Origin: Paenibacillus brevis
Lineage (GTDB): Bacteria > Bacillota > Bacilli > Paenibacillales > Paenibacillaceae
Direction of reading: 5' to 3'
Length of the DNA: 64,000 nt
Assembly (NCBI RefSeq): GCF_018919145.1
Contig: NZ_JAHLQJ010000012.1
Span: 62,001 to 126,000, forward strand
The notes under the pieces are model-generated. The model was not told the DNA's origin. It ran no database searches and was given only the letters and a program-made list of their open reading frames with translations. Position numbers and translations under genes: made by a program. Positions 46,476 through 56,439 of this stretch are shown piece by piece; the first letter of the stretch is position 1, and every line of letters begins with the position of its first letter.

Positions 46476-46782
46476 GCTGCTGCCTCCTCAAAACTACTTA
46501 CTTCCAATTTCTTTCTGAAAACCTTCCTCTTCTACTTCCACAAGACTTCACAAATCCCTCTTTTTTTCGACAAATAATTACAGAATCATTGTCTTTCGAA
46601 TGTCCTACTTTTGAAAAAACTAGGAGAATGTCATATATCCTAAGTTTCGTGTAGAATCGACATATTTACAATATGAAAAAAGCACTATCTTTCATGTTTT
46701 TAATGATAAAATAGGTACAATTTGTATTTTTTTGCAATTTTAATGAGAAGTTCGTCTGATTATTCTGATAATAAATACACAC
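46476..46782 (-). promoter_or_regulatory. AT-rich noncoding spacer upstream of flgB (site of codY in B. subtilis)
   Basis: About 300 nt of AT-rich DNA without a credible ORF on either strand. It should contain the fla/che promoter(s) and a long untranslated leader of flgB. I see no intact or decayed codY. One sigma-A candidate is listed separately at 46708-46737; no convincing sigma-D site (TAAA-N15-GCCGATAT) was found in it. Confidence 0.55.
46708..46737 (-). promoter_or_regulatory. Candidate sigma-A promoter of the fla/che operon
   Basis: Minus strand TTGCAA (46737-46732) and TATTTT (46713-46708), spacer 18 nt, about 230 nt upstream of the flgB start. The surrounding DNA is very AT-rich, so chance matches are easy. 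Confidence 0.3.
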
Positions 46783-46829
46783 AAACGACAAAAGACCACA
46801 AGACCCGAGAATAATTGGGTCCTATGGCC
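46783..46829 (-). terminator. Intrinsic terminator of the hslV-hslU operon
   Basis: Minus-strand hairpin: GGCCA...GACCC, a 10-nt loop, GGGTC...TGGTC (46829-46794), then TTTTGTCGTTT. It begins ~20 nt after the hslU stop and separates it from the flagellar operon. Confidence 0.7.
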
Positions 46830-46849
46830 TCATATTAGCAATTCGTATC

Positions 46850-48253
46850 CTATAAAATGTATTGACTTAAATCGCGGTCCTTGGCAATATCCCCCAATTT
46901 GTCCCGGACATACTCAGGCGTAATGACCATCCGCTCCAAAGTTAATTCTGGGGCCTCGAAAGATAGATCCTCAAGCAATTTCTCCAAGATCGTATGCAGA
47001 CGGCGGGCTCCGATGTTTTCATTATTAGCATTTACATTGGCTGCAATTGAAGCAATCTCTCGAATCGAGTCTGAAGAAAATTCAATCTCGATATTCTCTG
47101 TCCGAAGCAGTTCTGTATATTGCTTAGTGAGCGCATTCTTGGGCTCAGTCAAAATGGAGACGAAATCATCCAGTGACAAACTGCTGAGCTCGACCCGGAT
47201 CGGAAAGCGCCCTTGAAGCTCGGGAATCAAATCGGATGGCTTCGCAATGTGAAAGGCACCGGCCGCAATGAACAGGATATAGTCTGTTTTCACAGGACCA
47301 TACTTCGTCATAACTGTAGAACCTTCCACGATCGGAAGGATATCTCTCTGTACGCCCTCGCGGGATACATCAGGACCCGAGCCTTGCCCTTTACTGGCCA
47401 CCTTGTCAATTTCATCGATGAAAATAATGCCGGACTGCTCTGCACGCTCCACTGCCTCCTGGATTAGATCATCCTGATCAATCAGCTTGGCAGCCTCTTC
47501 CTGCGTCAGCACTTTGCGCGCTTCTTTTACCGAGAGCTTGCGCTTCTTCGTGCGCTTCGGCAAAATATTGCCGAACATCTCCTGCATATTCATTCCCATC
47601 TGATCATTGCCTTGCCCTGCAAACATATCCATCATCGTCGGGGAATGATCCTCAACCTCGATCTCGACTATATCATTTTCAAGTTGCCCGGACAGCAATT
47701 TGAACCGCACCTGCCGACGGCTCTCTGTCACCTGACTGTCTTCCTCTTCCTTGCCTTCTGCAGGAGCATTATTGTCATTCTGATTGCCAAACAGCATCTC
47801 GAACGGATTACGATTGTTTTTAGCCTTGTTTCCGGACGGAACTAGAATTTGAACCAGTCGTTCATTCGCCAGTTCCTCGGCCCGATCCTTCACCTTCTCC
47901 GTCCGCTCCAGCTTGACTGTACGAATCGCACCCTCCACTAGATCGCGCACCATGGATTCTACATCACGTCCGACATATCCCACCTCAGTGAATTTGGTAG
48001 CTTCCACCTTCACAAAAGGAGCTCCCACCAGCTTCGCAAGTCTGCGGGCAATTTCCGTCTTCCCTACACCTGTAGGGCCAATCATTAATATATTTTTAGG
48101 TACAATCTCGTCTTGAACCTCATCGCTGAGCAAACTGCGGCGATAACGGTTCCGGAGTGCAACAGCAACCGATTTCTTCGCCTGCTTCTGTCCTACAATA
48201 TACTTGTCGAGCTCAGCTACGATCTGTCTGGGCGTCAAATTAGCGTTTTGCAT
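46850..48253 (-). CDS. hslU: ATP-dependent protease ATPase subunit HslU (ClpY)
   Basis: AAA+ unfoldase that feeds HslV. 467 residues from the ATG at 48253 ([20 protein letters not shown]), 9 nt after GGAGG. Walker [16 protein letters not shown] (Lys65), the long I-domain insertion (~110-240), Walker [14 protein letters not shown], and the C-terminal gating tail ending DLSQYIL. The longer reading from 48283 includes the hslV end. Confidence 0.97.
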   Translation of the reverse strand: MQNANLTPRQIVAELDKYIVGQKQAKKSVAVALRNRYRRSLLSDEVQDEIVPKNILMIGPTGVGKTEIARRLAKLVGAPFVKVEATKFTEVGYVGRDVESMVRDLVEGAIRTVKLERTEKVKDRAEELANERLVQILVPSGNKAKNNRNPFEMLFGNQNDNNAPAEGKEEEDSQVTESRRQVRFKLLSGQLENDIVEIEVEDHSPTMMDMFAGQGNDQMGMNMQEMFGNILPKRTKKRKLSVKEARKVLTQEEAAKLIDQDDLIQEAVERAEQSGIIFIDEIDKVASKGQGSGPDVSREGVQRDILPIVEGSTVMTKYGPVKTDYILFIAAGAFHIAKPSDLIPELQGRFPIRVELSSLSLDDFVSILTEPKNALTKQYTELLRTENIEIEFSSDSIREIASIAANVNANNENIGARRLHTILEKLLEDLSFEAPELTLERMVITPEYVRDKLGDIAKDRDLSQYIL

Positions 48254-48269
48254 TGCAGCATCCCTCCGG

Positions 48270-48809
48270 TCATAGTTCTTCAACTATAATATTGCTGTTC
48301 GTATAGACACAAATTTCAGAAGCCACTTTGAGTGCTTCATAAGCAATCTCTTTAGCTTCCATCTGGGTATGCCGCTTCAAGGCTCTGGCAGCCGACAGTG
48401 CAAAATTGCCGCCTGATCCGATAGCCAGCACTTCATCATCAGGCTCAATGATTTCTCCGCCCCCCGAAATAAGCAACATTCCAGAACGATCCATAACGAT
48501 CATCAATGCCTCCAGCTTTCGGAGCACCCGATCCTGTCGCCAATCCTTGGCTAATTCGACAGCTGCGCGTTGCAGGTTGCCGTGATGTTCCTCCAGCTTA
48601 GCCTCAAATTTCTCGAACAAGGTGATCGCATCTGCAACAGAGCCTGCAAATCCTGCTATAACCTGTCCTCGATATAATCTGCGAACCTTCTTGGCTGTTT
48701 GTTTCATGACAACACTCTCGCCGAAGGTAACCTGTCCGTCCCCCGCAATAGCACATTTGCCATTCTGGCGAACAGCACAGATTGTCGTGGCATGAAAACT
48801 AGGAATCAT
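48270..48809 (-). CDS. hslV: ATP-dependent protease peptidase subunit HslV (ClpQ)
   Basis: Proteasome-like peptidase partner of HslU. 179 residues with the HslV core [50 protein letters not shown] and [16 protein letters not shown]. The N-terminus reads [13 protein letters not shown]: the Thr-Thr that is N-terminal in E. coli HslV is preceded by seven residues, similar to the extended ClpQ of B. subtilis, whose active residue is an N-terminal serine. Here Ser is residue 4, after Ile-Pro. There is no alternative in-frame start; AAGGAAGG is upstream. Confidence 0.95.
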   Translation of the reverse strand: MIPSFHATTICAVRQNGKCAIAGDGQVTFGESVVMKQTAKKVRRLYRGQVIAGFAGSVADAITLFEKFEAKLEEHHGNLQRAAVELAKDWRQDRVLRKLEALMIVMDRSGMLLISGGGEIIEPDDEVLAIGSGGNFALSAARALKRHTQMEAKEIAYEALKVASEICVYTNSNIIVEEL

Positions 48810-48860
48810 CGTACCGCTTCCTTCCTTTTTGATTAGCTCGCTGAATTACCGTATATTTAT

Positions 48861-49081
48861 AGAGGTTATTCAAAAAGTCATCTTTTGATCACACGAAGTA
48901 ATTCAAGAGGTAAATTCGACATCGAATCTTTCGTTCACCCTAAAACTCCAAGCGAATGCTTACGAGGTATGCTTCCTTTGGAAGCATTTCGCTCATGTAG
49001 GGTCTGCCTACACTCCGCTCCTCCTTCTTCGGGTTCTCGCAACCTTCTCGGTGCTGATAAGTTGACTTATTGAACTCGCAC
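48861..49081 (+). repeat. Dispersed 221-bp inverted-repeat (MITE-like) element, fullest copy
   Basis: Occupies nearly the whole gap between trmFO and hslV. Near-terminal inverted repeats: TTCAAAAAGTCATCTT (48869-48884) and the complement of TTCAATAAGTCAACTT (49059-49074), 14 of 16 identical. Inside are two palindromes, ATTCGACATCGAAT and ATGCTTCC-TTT-GGAAGCAT. No ORF of useful size. Related copies or fragments lie at 6096, 9024, 56028 and 56440. The right end abuts the trmFO stop codon. Confidence 0.7.
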
Positions 49082-50401
49082 TTATAGTCCTTCCGTATCA
49101 ATAAAAGACCTCAGACTGTCCAGCGCCCGATGCGCCAGCGCTTCATTCTTCTCCGCCTTCTTCCGGAATCTGGTATCCAGCTTTGGAAACAGGCCGAAAT
49201 TCGCATTCATGGGTTGAAAATGCTCCACATCCGCATTCGTAACATATCTCGCCATGCTTCCGAGCGTCGTATCTTCCGGAAATACAATCCCTTCCCGTTC
49301 ATGATAAGCTTGAGCAGCGTTAATTCCTGCGATCAAGCCGGAAGCAGCAGACTCTACATACCCTTCCACACCGGTCATTTGGCCTGCAAAGAAAAGAGTC
49401 GGACGTTCCTTGAGCTGATAAGTTGGAGACAGCAGCTTTGGAGAATTGATAAAGGTATTCCGGTGCATGACCCCGTACCGGACAAATTCGGCATTTTCAA
49501 GTCCGGGAATCATTGAAAATACTCGCTTTTGTTCTCCCCACTTCAGATGAGTCTGGAAGCCGACCAAATTGTACAAGGTTCCCGCGGCATTATCCTGACG
49601 CAATTGCACTACCGCATGAGGAAGTGTTCCGGTATGCGGATTGACCAAGCCAACCGGCTTCATCGGTCCGAACAGCGCCGTCTGCTTGCCGCGCCGCATC
49701 ATAATCTCTATCGGCATGCAGCCCTCAAAATAAATCTCTTTCTCAAATTCCTTGAGCTGTGCGACCTCGGCCGTAATTAGAGCCTCGTAAAAGGCATCGA
49801 ACTCTTCCTCGCTCATCGGACAATTCAGATAAGCCGCTTCGCCCTTATCATAGCGAGAAGCCAGGTACACTTTACTCATATCGATGGAATCCTTCTCCAC
49901 AATCGGAGCAGCCGCATCGTAGAAATAGAAATAATCCTCACCCGTTAATTTCCGGATTTGCTCCGATAACGCCGGAGACGTCAGAGGACCGGTTGCAATA
50001 ACTACAATTCCATCTTCAGGAATCTGGGTGAGTTCTTCATTTACAACCTCTACAAGCGGGTGCTCATGAAGAGAAGTGGTGATCTCGCCGGAAAACCCGT
50101 CACGGTCGACAGCAAGCGCTCCTCCGGCAGGCACCGCATTGCGGTCAGCCGAGCCGAGGACCAGAGAATTCAACATTCTCATCTCTTCCTTCAGCACACC
50201 CACCGCATTGGTAAGCCCGTTGGCCCGCAGCGAGTTGCTGCATACGAGCTCGGCAAATTTATCAGTATGATGGGCCGGTGTCTTTACGACCGGCCGCATT
50301 TCATATAACTTCACCGGAACGCCTCGGCTGGCAAGCTGCCATGCGGCTTCACTGCCAGCCAGACCCGCTCCGATGACAGTTACCTTCTTCGTGTCTGTCA
50401 A
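49082..50401 (-). CDS. trmFO: Methylenetetrahydrofolate-tRNA-(uracil-5-)-methyltransferase TrmFO
   Basis: FAD/folate-dependent enzyme that makes m5U54 in the tRNA T-loop. 439 residues with the FAD motif [48 protein letters not shown] and [20 protein letters not shown] choose the TTG at 50401, 8 nt after GGGAGG; the GTG at 50434 overlaps the topA stop and has no ribosome site. Confidence 0.95.
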   Translation of the reverse strand: MTDTKKVTVIGAGLAGSEAAWQLASRGVPVKLYEMRPVVKTPAHHTDKFAELVCSNSLRANGLTNAVGVLKEEMRMLNSLVLGSADRNAVPAGGALAVDRDGFSGEITTSLHEHPLVEVVNEELTQIPEDGIVVIATGPLTSPALSEQIRKLTGEDYFYFYDAAAPIVEKDSIDMSKVYLASRYDKGEAAYLNCPMSEEEFDAFYEALITAEVAQLKEFEKEIYFEGCMPIEIMMRRGKQTALFGPMKPVGLVNPHTGTLPHAVVQLRQDNAAGTLYNLVGFQTHLKWGEQKRVFSMIPGLENAEFVRYGVMHRNTFINSPKLLSPTYQLKERPTLFFAGQMTGVEGYVESAASGLIAGINAAQAYHEREGIVFPEDTTLGSMARYVTNADVEHFQPMNANFGLFPKLDTRFRKKAEKNEALAHRALDSLRSFIDTEGL

Positions 50402-50430
50402 TGTCTTATCCTCCCAGATCTTGCTGTCAC

Positions 50431-52533
50431 TCAATCTTCAATGCTATCGTCATCCTGATCTTCGATCTGCTCCGTAAAGTCGCAAGCCGTACATTGCAGC
50501 TTGCCCCCCTGCTTTTTGCGCTTCTCGACAAGCAAGGAGCCGCAATTAGGACAAGGCTTCGGAGAGGGCTTATCCCATGACACAAAGTCGCATTCCGGGT
50601 ATTTGTCGCAGCCATAAAAAATTCTGCCCTTTTTACTGCGCCGTTCAACCACATGCCCTTCCTTACACTTTGGACAGATTACACCAATATCCTTGATGAT
50701 CGGCTTCGTATTCCGGCAATCCGGAAATCCGGAGCATGCCAGGAACTTCCCGAAACGGCCCAGCTTATATACCATAGGCTTGCCGCATTTTTCACACAAT
50801 TCATCGGAGACCTCGTCTTCAATCTCGACTTCCTTCATTTCTTCTTCAGCAACACGGAGACGCTTCTCGAATGATTCATAAAATTCGCCCAGCACCCGGA
50901 CCCAGTCCTCAGATCCTTCCTCCACATGGTCAAGGTCTTCCTCCATATGAGCCGTAAATTCTACATTAAGAATCTCCGGAAAAAACTGTTCCGTCTGTTC
51001 AATAAGAAGCTCGCCCAATTCAGTAGGCATAAACTTCTTCTCCTCGATCGCCACGTAGCCGCGTTTCTGGATCGTCTCCAGTGTCGGCGCATACGTACTT
51101 GGCCGTCCGATCCCGAGTTCCTCCAGTGTCTTGACCAGACGAGCTTCCGTATATCGGGGCGGCGGCTGGGTAAAGTGCTGCTTCGGCTCGATCTCATCCA
51201 CCTTCAGAGCTTCGCCTTCCTGCATTGGCGGGAGAAACTTATCGTCTTCAGTCGTGCCGTCATCATTGCCTTCTACATACACTTTCATGAAGCCATGGAA
51301 GCGGATTTTGGATCCGACAGCCCGGAAGACCGCTTCGCCCGCGTTGATATCCACCGACATCGTATCCAATACGGCAGAGGACATCTGACTGGCCATGAAA
51401 CGCTCCCAGACCAGCTTGTAGAGCCGGTATTGATCGCGGCTGGTGAACGCCTTAACCGATTCCGGATCCCGCAGTGCCGAGGTGGGACGGATCGCTTCGT
51501 GGGCATCCTGCGCACTGGCCGCCTTTTTGGAATATTGACGCGGCGTCTCGGGAGCAAAGGCCTCTCCGAATTTTCCCAGAATATATTCCTTCGCTTCCTC
51601 CTGTGCAGAGGCGGCGATACGCGTCGAGTCGGTACGCATATACGTAATAAGACCAACGGTACCTTCCTTGCCGAGATCTACACCCTCATACAGTTGCTGG
51701 GCAACCGACATTGTCTTGGCAGCACGGAAATTCAGCTTGCGGGCCGCTTCCTGCTGCAGCGAACTGGTCGTAAACGGCGCAGCAGGATGACGGAGGCGTT
51801 CTTTCTCCTTCACTTCTGCTACGCTGAAAGAAGCGTCTCCGATCGATTTCAGGATATCCTGAACCTGATCCTCGCTCTTCAATTCCAGCTTCTGACCTTT
51901 AAATTGATGGAATTTCGCTTCAAAGGCAGTATCCCCGGTCTTCAGCTTCGCCGTAATAGTCCAGTATTCTTCCGGTGTAAATTCGGAAATCTCGTTCTCA
52001 CGGTCCAATATAATCTTGAGTGCTACCGATTGGACCCGTCCAAACGACATTCCTTTTTTGATTTTCTTCCATAATAACGGGCTCACCTTATAACCGACAA
52101 GGCGGTCCAGAATCCGTCTGGCCTGCTGGGCATTAACGAGATCCATATTGATTTTACGCGGGGTCTTGAAAGCATCCTTTACAGCTTGCTTTGTAATTTC
52201 ATTAAATACGACCCGGCAGCTTTCCGTCTGGTCCAGATCCAGTACATGAGCCAAGTGCCAAGCGATTGCTTCACCTTCACGATCGGGGTCAGCCGCCAGA
52301 TAAATTTTCTTTACCTTCTTACTGGCATCCTTTAACTCTTTTAATACAGAACCCTTTCCGCGGATCGTAATATACTTCGGACTGAAGTCATTCTCTACTT
52401 CAACCCCAATTTGGCTTTTGGGCAAATCGCGAACATGTCCCATTGAGGCTTTCACGATGTATTTGCTCCCTAAGTATTTGCCAATCGTTTTCGCCTTGGC
52501 AGGCGACTCCACGATGACGAGTGAATCCGCCAC
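50431..52533 (-). CDS. topA: DNA topoisomerase I
   Basis: Relaxes negative supercoils (type IA). 700 residues: Toprim ([39 protein letters not shown]), the active-site Tyr298 in [13 protein letters not shown], and three C-terminal Cys4 zinc ribbons (CEKCGKPM...[15 protein letters not shown]...[15 protein letters not shown]...CTAC). GTG start with GGAGG 8 nt upstream. Flanked by dprA and trmFO as in Bacillus. Confidence 0.98.
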   Translation of the reverse strand: MADSLVIVESPAKAKTIGKYLGSKYIVKASMGHVRDLPKSQIGVEVENDFSPKYITIRGKGSVLKELKDASKKVKKIYLAADPDREGEAIAWHLAHVLDLDQTESCRVVFNEITKQAVKDAFKTPRKINMDLVNAQQARRILDRLVGYKVSPLLWKKIKKGMSFGRVQSVALKIILDRENEISEFTPEEYWTITAKLKTGDTAFEAKFHQFKGQKLELKSEDQVQDILKSIGDASFSVAEVKEKERLRHPAAPFTTSSLQQEAARKLNFRAAKTMSVAQQLYEGVDLGKEGTVGLITYMRTDSTRIAASAQEEAKEYILGKFGEAFAPETPRQYSKKAASAQDAHEAIRPTSALRDPESVKAFTSRDQYRLYKLVWERFMASQMSSAVLDTMSVDINAGEAVFRAVGSKIRFHGFMKVYVEGNDDGTTEDDKFLPPMQEGEALKVDEIEPKQHFTQPPPRYTEARLVKTLEELGIGRPSTYAPTLETIQKRGYVAIEEKKFMPTELGELLIEQTEQFFPEILNVEFTAHMEEDLDHVEEGSEDWVRVLGEFYESFEKRLRVAEEEMKEVEIEDEVSDELCEKCGKPMVYKLGRFGKFLACSGFPDCRNTKPIIKDIGVICPKCKEGHVVERRSKKGRIFYGCDKYPECDFVSWDKPSPKPCPNCGSLLVEKRKKQGGKLQCTACDFTEQIEDQDDDSIED

Positions 52534-52622
52534 AGGTTCATCCTCCTCTCAGACATCACAACACTTAAATAAAATACACAGTATATAGTCACTTGAACAA
52601 GCCACTCTCAGTTAGGAATGGA

Positions 52623-53711
52623 CTATATAATCTTATAAACAGAACCAGGTAATTGAACTACCGCTTTTTTCATGATTAAAGATAACAGAACTGAATGTAA
52701 ATGTCCAAACTCCCACGCGGTCTGTTCCCTTAGCCTGTCAAAAGTAAAGTCCTCCTGCTCCAGCATATGGTATATTTTGCGCTCCTCATTTGTCAACTCG
52801 TTTATTGTAAGGAGAGGTCGGCTTTTCGTATCAGTGCCCTTTAATTCCTGCTCATATTCCTCTAAAATATCGGAGGGCTCAGTCACTATTTTCGCTCCTT
52901 GCTTCAGAAGTCCCAGCGTCCCTCTGCTTTTGGGTGAAGTAATCGGTCCCGGCACAGCAAATACATCCCTGCCTGCCTCAAGCGCCTGATCCGCGGTGAT
53001 TAGGGAGCCGCTTCGAACGTCGGCTTCCACGACTACCGTCCCGCGGGAAATACCGGCAATGATCCGGTTTCGTTGGGGAAACAGCCCCGGGTGGCTCTTC
53101 GTCCCTATTGGATATTCGGACAGCAGCAGACCACGCTCTGCAATCATCCGGCAAAGCCCGCTGTGCTCTGAGGGATAGACGGTGTCAATCGCCGTACCCA
53201 GCACCGCAATGGTGGATCCGTTACAACGAATCGCAGCTTCATGACAAATCCCGTCGATTCCGCGCGCCAAACCGCTGACAATAACCGCACCTTTGGTACA
53301 TAAGGCTTCCGTAAGATCCTCTGCCACCCTGCGTCCATAAGCGGTCGGAATGCGTGTCCCGATCATCGCAATTGTTATGCCGTTCAATAGCTCCGTATTC
53401 CCGATAGCGTACAAAACCCAAGGCGGTTTTACCGTTTCCTTCATTAATATAGGATATTCGGGATCAAAAATCGTGATCGGCTGAACACCGCTTCTCTCCA
53501 TTAGTGTTAACCTTGTCTTGATCCACGCTTCATCGAACTCATCCGCCAGCCGGAGCGCAAGCTCGGATTCCACCCCGCACTCCATCCAGTCCCCGGCTTG
53601 AAAATGACACGCTTCTGTCCATTGCTTCTCCTTACGAAGAATACCTTCAATTCGCTTCCACCCCAATCCGGGGAACTCATGCAATCCAATCAGCATACTC
53701 CGTCGATCCAC
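52623..53711 (-). CDS. dprA: DNA processing protein DprA
   Basis: Loads RecA on incoming single-stranded DNA in natural transformation. 362 residues: an N-terminal helical domain, the Rossmann core (TIAMIGTRIPTAYGRRVAED, IVSGLARGIDGICHEAAI, VLGTAIDTVYPSEH, LFPQRNRIIAGISRGTVVVE, GRDVFAVPG) and a C-terminal winged-helix-like domain. The usual GSR triad reads GTR here. The GTG at 53711 has AAGGATG 8 nt upstream; a GTG three codons earlier is too close to the site. A promoter-terminator module lies in front of it. Confidence 0.95.
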   Translation of the reverse strand: MDRRSMLIGLHEFPGLGWKRIEGILRKEKQWTEACHFQAGDWMECGVESELALRLADEFDEAWIKTRLTLMERSGVQPITIFDPEYPILMKETVKPPWVLYAIGNTELLNGITIAMIGTRIPTAYGRRVAEDLTEALCTKGAVIVSGLARGIDGICHEAAIRCNGSTIAVLGTAIDTVYPSEHSGLCRMIAERGLLLSEYPIGTKSHPGLFPQRNRIIAGISRGTVVVEADVRSGSLITADQALEAGRDVFAVPGPITSPKSRGTLGLLKQGAKIVTEPSDILEEYEQELKGTDTKSRPLLTINELTNEERKIYHMLEQEDFTFDRLREQTAWEFGHLHSVLLSLIMKKAVVQLPGSVYKII

Positions 53712-53745
53712 GGAAATCACATCCTTCCCTCAACTTTGCACAACG

Positions 53746-53790
53746 CAAAAAAAGCAACCCTCATTTCCCGCAGGAATCTGAAGGTTGCTT
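53746..53790 (-). terminator. Strong intrinsic terminator between sucD and dprA
   Basis: Minus strand AAGCAACC pairs with GGTTGCTT around further inner pairs (TCA/TGA, TTCC/GGAA), followed by a run of seven T. It certainly can end sucCD transcripts. Because a good promoter (53803-53830) lies between sucD and this hairpin, it could also act as an attenuator of dprA. Confidence 0.85.
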
Positions 53791-53802
53791 ACCTTTGAAC
53801 TG

Positions 53803-53830
53803 ATTATATCAAAAGATATGCGCGTTGCAA
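53803..53830 (-). promoter_or_regulatory. Sigma-A promoter candidate upstream of dprA
   Basis: Minus strand TTGCAA (53830-53825), 16-nt spacer, TATAAT (53808-53803) with TG one base upstream (extended -10). Predicted start ~53796, directly in front of the terminator at 53790-53746. Confidence 0.6.
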
Positions 53831-53834
53831 TAGC

Positions 53835-54764
53835 CTATCTGGCTTGACAGGTTTGCAGGATCCCTTTTTCCTCCAGCACGCGAACCAGTGTCGAGCCCAT
53901 TTCTGAAGGAGTCGGGGCTACCGTGATCCCGCATTCCTCCAGCTTTTCAATCTTCTCCTTGGCCGTGCCCTTGCCTCCGGAAATGATCGCTCCCGCATGA
54001 CCCATCCGTTTACCTGCCGGAGCTGTTGCCCCGCCAATAAATCCGACAACCGGCTTGGTCATATGATCCCGGATCCATTCCGCAGCCTCTTCTTCGGCCG
54101 TACCGCCGATTTCACCGATCATGATGACCGCATGGGTATCCTCGTCCTCATTAAAACGCTGCAGAATATCGATAAATTCCGAGCCCTTCACCGGATCTCC
54201 GCCAATGCCTACCGCCGAGGATTGACCGATCCCACGGGTCGTTAACTGGTGAACTGCCTCATAAGTCAGCGTTCCGCTGCGGGATACGACGCCCACATGC
54301 CCAGGAAGGTGGATGTAGCCTGGCATAATGCCAATTTTGCACTCTCCAGGTGTAATCACCCCTGGACAGTTCGGCCCGATCAGCACCGTTTTCTTTCCTT
54401 CCATATACCGCTTAACTTTGACCATATCAAGCACCGGGATGCCTTCCGTAATGCAGATTACGAGTTCCAACTCGGCTTCAACCGCCTCCAGAATCGAGTC
54501 TGCTGCTGCTGCAGGGGGCACATAAATTACACTTGCTGTAGCGCCCGTTGCCTCCTTCGCCTCACAAACTGTGTTAAATACAGGCAGACTAACGGTCTCC
54601 CCGCTTTCCAGCGCGATATCCACCTGGGTTCCGCCTTTTCCCGGCGAGGTGCCGCCGACCATTTGCGTACCGTAATCCAAAGCCCCTTTGGCATGAAATA
54701 ATGCCGTTTTACCTGTAATTCCTTGAGTAATAACCCGGGTATGTTTACCGATCAATATACTCAT
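53835..54764 (-). CDS. sucD: Succinyl-CoA ligase, alpha subunit
   Basis: TCA-cycle enzyme that makes ATP or GTP from succinyl-CoA. 309 residues: CoA-binding Rossmann domain ([26 protein letters not shown]) and the phospho-histidine loop [14 protein letters not shown] (His256). Partner of sucC 52 nt upstream. Confidence 0.97.
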   Translation of the reverse strand: MSILIGKHTRVITQGITGKTALFHAKGALDYGTQMVGGTSPGKGGTQVDIALESGETVSLPVFNTVCEAKEATGATASVIYVPPAAAADSILEAVEAELELVICITEGIPVLDMVKVKRYMEGKKTVLIGPNCPGVITPGECKIGIMPGYIHLPGHVGVVSRSGTLTYEAVHQLTTRGIGQSSAVGIGGDPVKGSEFIDILQRFNEDEDTHAVIMIGEIGGTAEEEAAEWIRDHMTKPVVGFIGGATAPAGKRMGHAGAIISGGKGTAKEKIEKLEECGITVAPTPSEMGSTLVRVLEEKGILQTCQAR

Positions 54765-54816
54765 CTAAAAAATACCTCCCCTAATATAGAACAGGTGATA
54801 TGGTTATATTCAACGA

Positions 54817-55977
54817 TCAGGATACTAAAGCGACGATCTTCTGCGCACCATCAGCCATGGAATCCGCAGATACAATCGCAAGCCCTGATTCCCCCAATAT
54901 TTTCTTGCCAAGCTCGACATTGGTTCCTTCCAGTCGCACTACCAGCGGACGGTCAAGCTCTACTTGCTTGGCGGCTTCGACGATCCCGGAAGCGATCACA
55001 TCGCATTTCATGATTCCGCCGAAAATGTTGACGAAGATTCCTTTCACCTTCGAGTCGGATAAAATAATTTTAAACGCTTCGGTAACCTTCTCTGCTGTTG
55101 CGCCGCCCCCAACATCCAGGAAATTGGCCGGGTCTCCGCCATAATATTTAATAATGTCCATCGTAGACATCGCGAGGCCCGCTCCGTTCACCATGCAACC
55201 GATGTTGCCGTCTAGTGCGATATAGCTCAAATCATACTTCGAGGCTTCAATCTCCTTGACATCCTCCTCTTCCAAATCGCGCAGCGCCGCGATTTCAGGA
55301 TGGCGGTACAAGGCATTGGCGTCAAAATTCAGCTTGGCATCCAGCGCCATGACCTTCCCGTCTCCGGTTACAACCAACGGATTAATCTCCGCGATAGAGC
55401 AATCCTTATCCACAAATGCTTCATAAAGAGCCAGCATGAACCGGGCCGCTTCCTGGATAAGCTCTTTCGGAATGTTTATGGCAAAAGCCAATCTGCGAGC
55501 CTGGAAGGCTTGAAGTCCGATAGCGGGATCTATGATCTCTTTGATGATTTTCTCAGGGGTATGCGCGGCAACTTCCTCGATTTCGGTGCCGCCTTCCTCT
55601 GATACCATCATGACGACTCGTCCCGTTCCGCGATCTACAACCACGCCCACATAGTATTCCTTCTTAATATCGCATCCTTGTTCGATCAGCAGACGCTTAA
55701 CCTCTTTCCCTTCCGGCCCAGTCTGATGCGTGACCAGTACTTTGCCAAGAATGTCATCCGCGTATGTACGGACCTCCTCCAAGCTCTTTGCAACCTTGAC
55801 GCCGCCAGCCTTTCCGCGGCCTCCGGCATGGATTTGAGCTTTGACAACCACAACGGGACTGTTCAGCGCCTCAGCGGCAGCTACCGCTTCATCTACAGAA
55901 AATGCGACTCGTCCCTCCGGAACGGCAACTCCATACTGCTTAAGCACTTCTTTTCCTTGATATTCATGGATATTCAT
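54817..55977 (-). CDS. sucC: Succinyl-CoA ligase, beta subunit
   Basis: 386-residue ATP-grasp subunit ([86 protein letters not shown]). It heads the sucCD pair. AGGAGG lies upstream of the ATG at 55977. Its upstream region holds repeat elements and a candidate promoter. Confidence 0.98.
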   Translation of the reverse strand: MNIHEYQGKEVLKQYGVAVPEGRVAFSVDEAVAAAEALNSPVVVVKAQIHAGGRGKAGGVKVAKSLEEVRTYADDILGKVLVTHQTGPEGKEVKRLLIEQGCDIKKEYYVGVVVDRGTGRVVMMVSEEGGTEIEEVAAHTPEKIIKEIIDPAIGLQAFQARRLAFAINIPKELIQEAARFMLALYEAFVDKDCSIAEINPLVVTGDGKVMALDAKLNFDANALYRHPEIAALRDLEEEDVKEIEASKYDLSYIALDGNIGCMVNGAGLAMSTMDIIKYYGGDPANFLDVGGGATAEKVTEAFKIILSDSKVKGIFVNIFGGIMKCDVIASGIVEAAKQVELDRPLVVRLEGTNVELGKKILGESGLAIVSADSMADGAQKIVALVS

Positions 55978-56021
55978 ACTTGGAATCCTCCTGTCACAGG
56001 CGGTATTAGAGGTAACGCACT

Positions 56022-56049
56022 ATTTTAAGAGGCAATTCAAAAAGCTCAA
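56022..56049 (-). promoter_or_regulatory. Candidate sigma-A promoter of sucCD inside a repeat remnant
   Basis: Minus strand TTGAGC (56049-56044), 16-nt spacer, TAAAAT (56027-56022), 45 nt upstream of the sucC start. The -35 is in the loop/arm of the repeat-derived palindrome at 56028-56063. Confidence 0.35.
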
Positions 56050-56063
56050 CTTTTTGAACACGC
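56028..56063 (+). repeat. Palindromic remnant of the dispersed element
   Basis: AGAGGCAATTCAAAAAG, then CTCAACTTTTTGAACACGC. The left half matches the left end and the right half the right end of the element at 48861-49081, as if the middle had been lost. It leaves a 9-bp perfect stem TTCAAAAAG-CTCAA-CTTTTTGAA. Confidence 0.5.
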
Positions 56064-56439
56064 ATCTTAGTAAAACTCAACCTATTGTACCATGTTTTTA
56101 AAACGCTTTCCTTAAAAAGTTCATGATTTATACACAACTTTTTAATATGGATATTATCTCATTTTGAGAACGATTAAACAAAAAACAACTTCCAATTCTA
56201 GAAATGGCCATCTCTTGCTAAAATAGTCGTATTTTCAGTAAAAATAAGGAATGGAGGTGATTTCCATTTCAATTTAATCTGGAAAATAGAATATTTATTA
56301 ATATCAATTAGGTATCGCTTTCATGACTTTGCAGCCCTTATGCCGCTAAGGAAATAATTTATTTCCTTGTGCGCTTGTAACTTGATTTTCTGAAATACAT
56401 CATATATAGAGTATAGAGCCATAGAGCGTGTTCAAATAT
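56064..56439. other. AT-rich noncoding DNA between sucC and the repeat upstream of the comM-like gene
   Basis: About 375 nt without a supported gene on either strand. At 56250-56265 there is a GGAGGTGATTTCC string preceded by an ATG, but the frame closes after 8 codons. Short inverted motifs (GGAAATAATTTATTTCC near 56351) are present. Nothing is assignable. Confidence 0.4.

Noticed and set aside
46476..46782. Sigma-D promoter for the fla/che operon
   Set aside because: The nearest GCCGATAT-like string (GTCGATTC) has too many mismatches and no -35 at the right distance.
50926..52074. 382-codon plus-strand open frame
   Set aside because: Lies entirely antisense to topA and has atypical, Arg/Phe-rich composition with no known domain.
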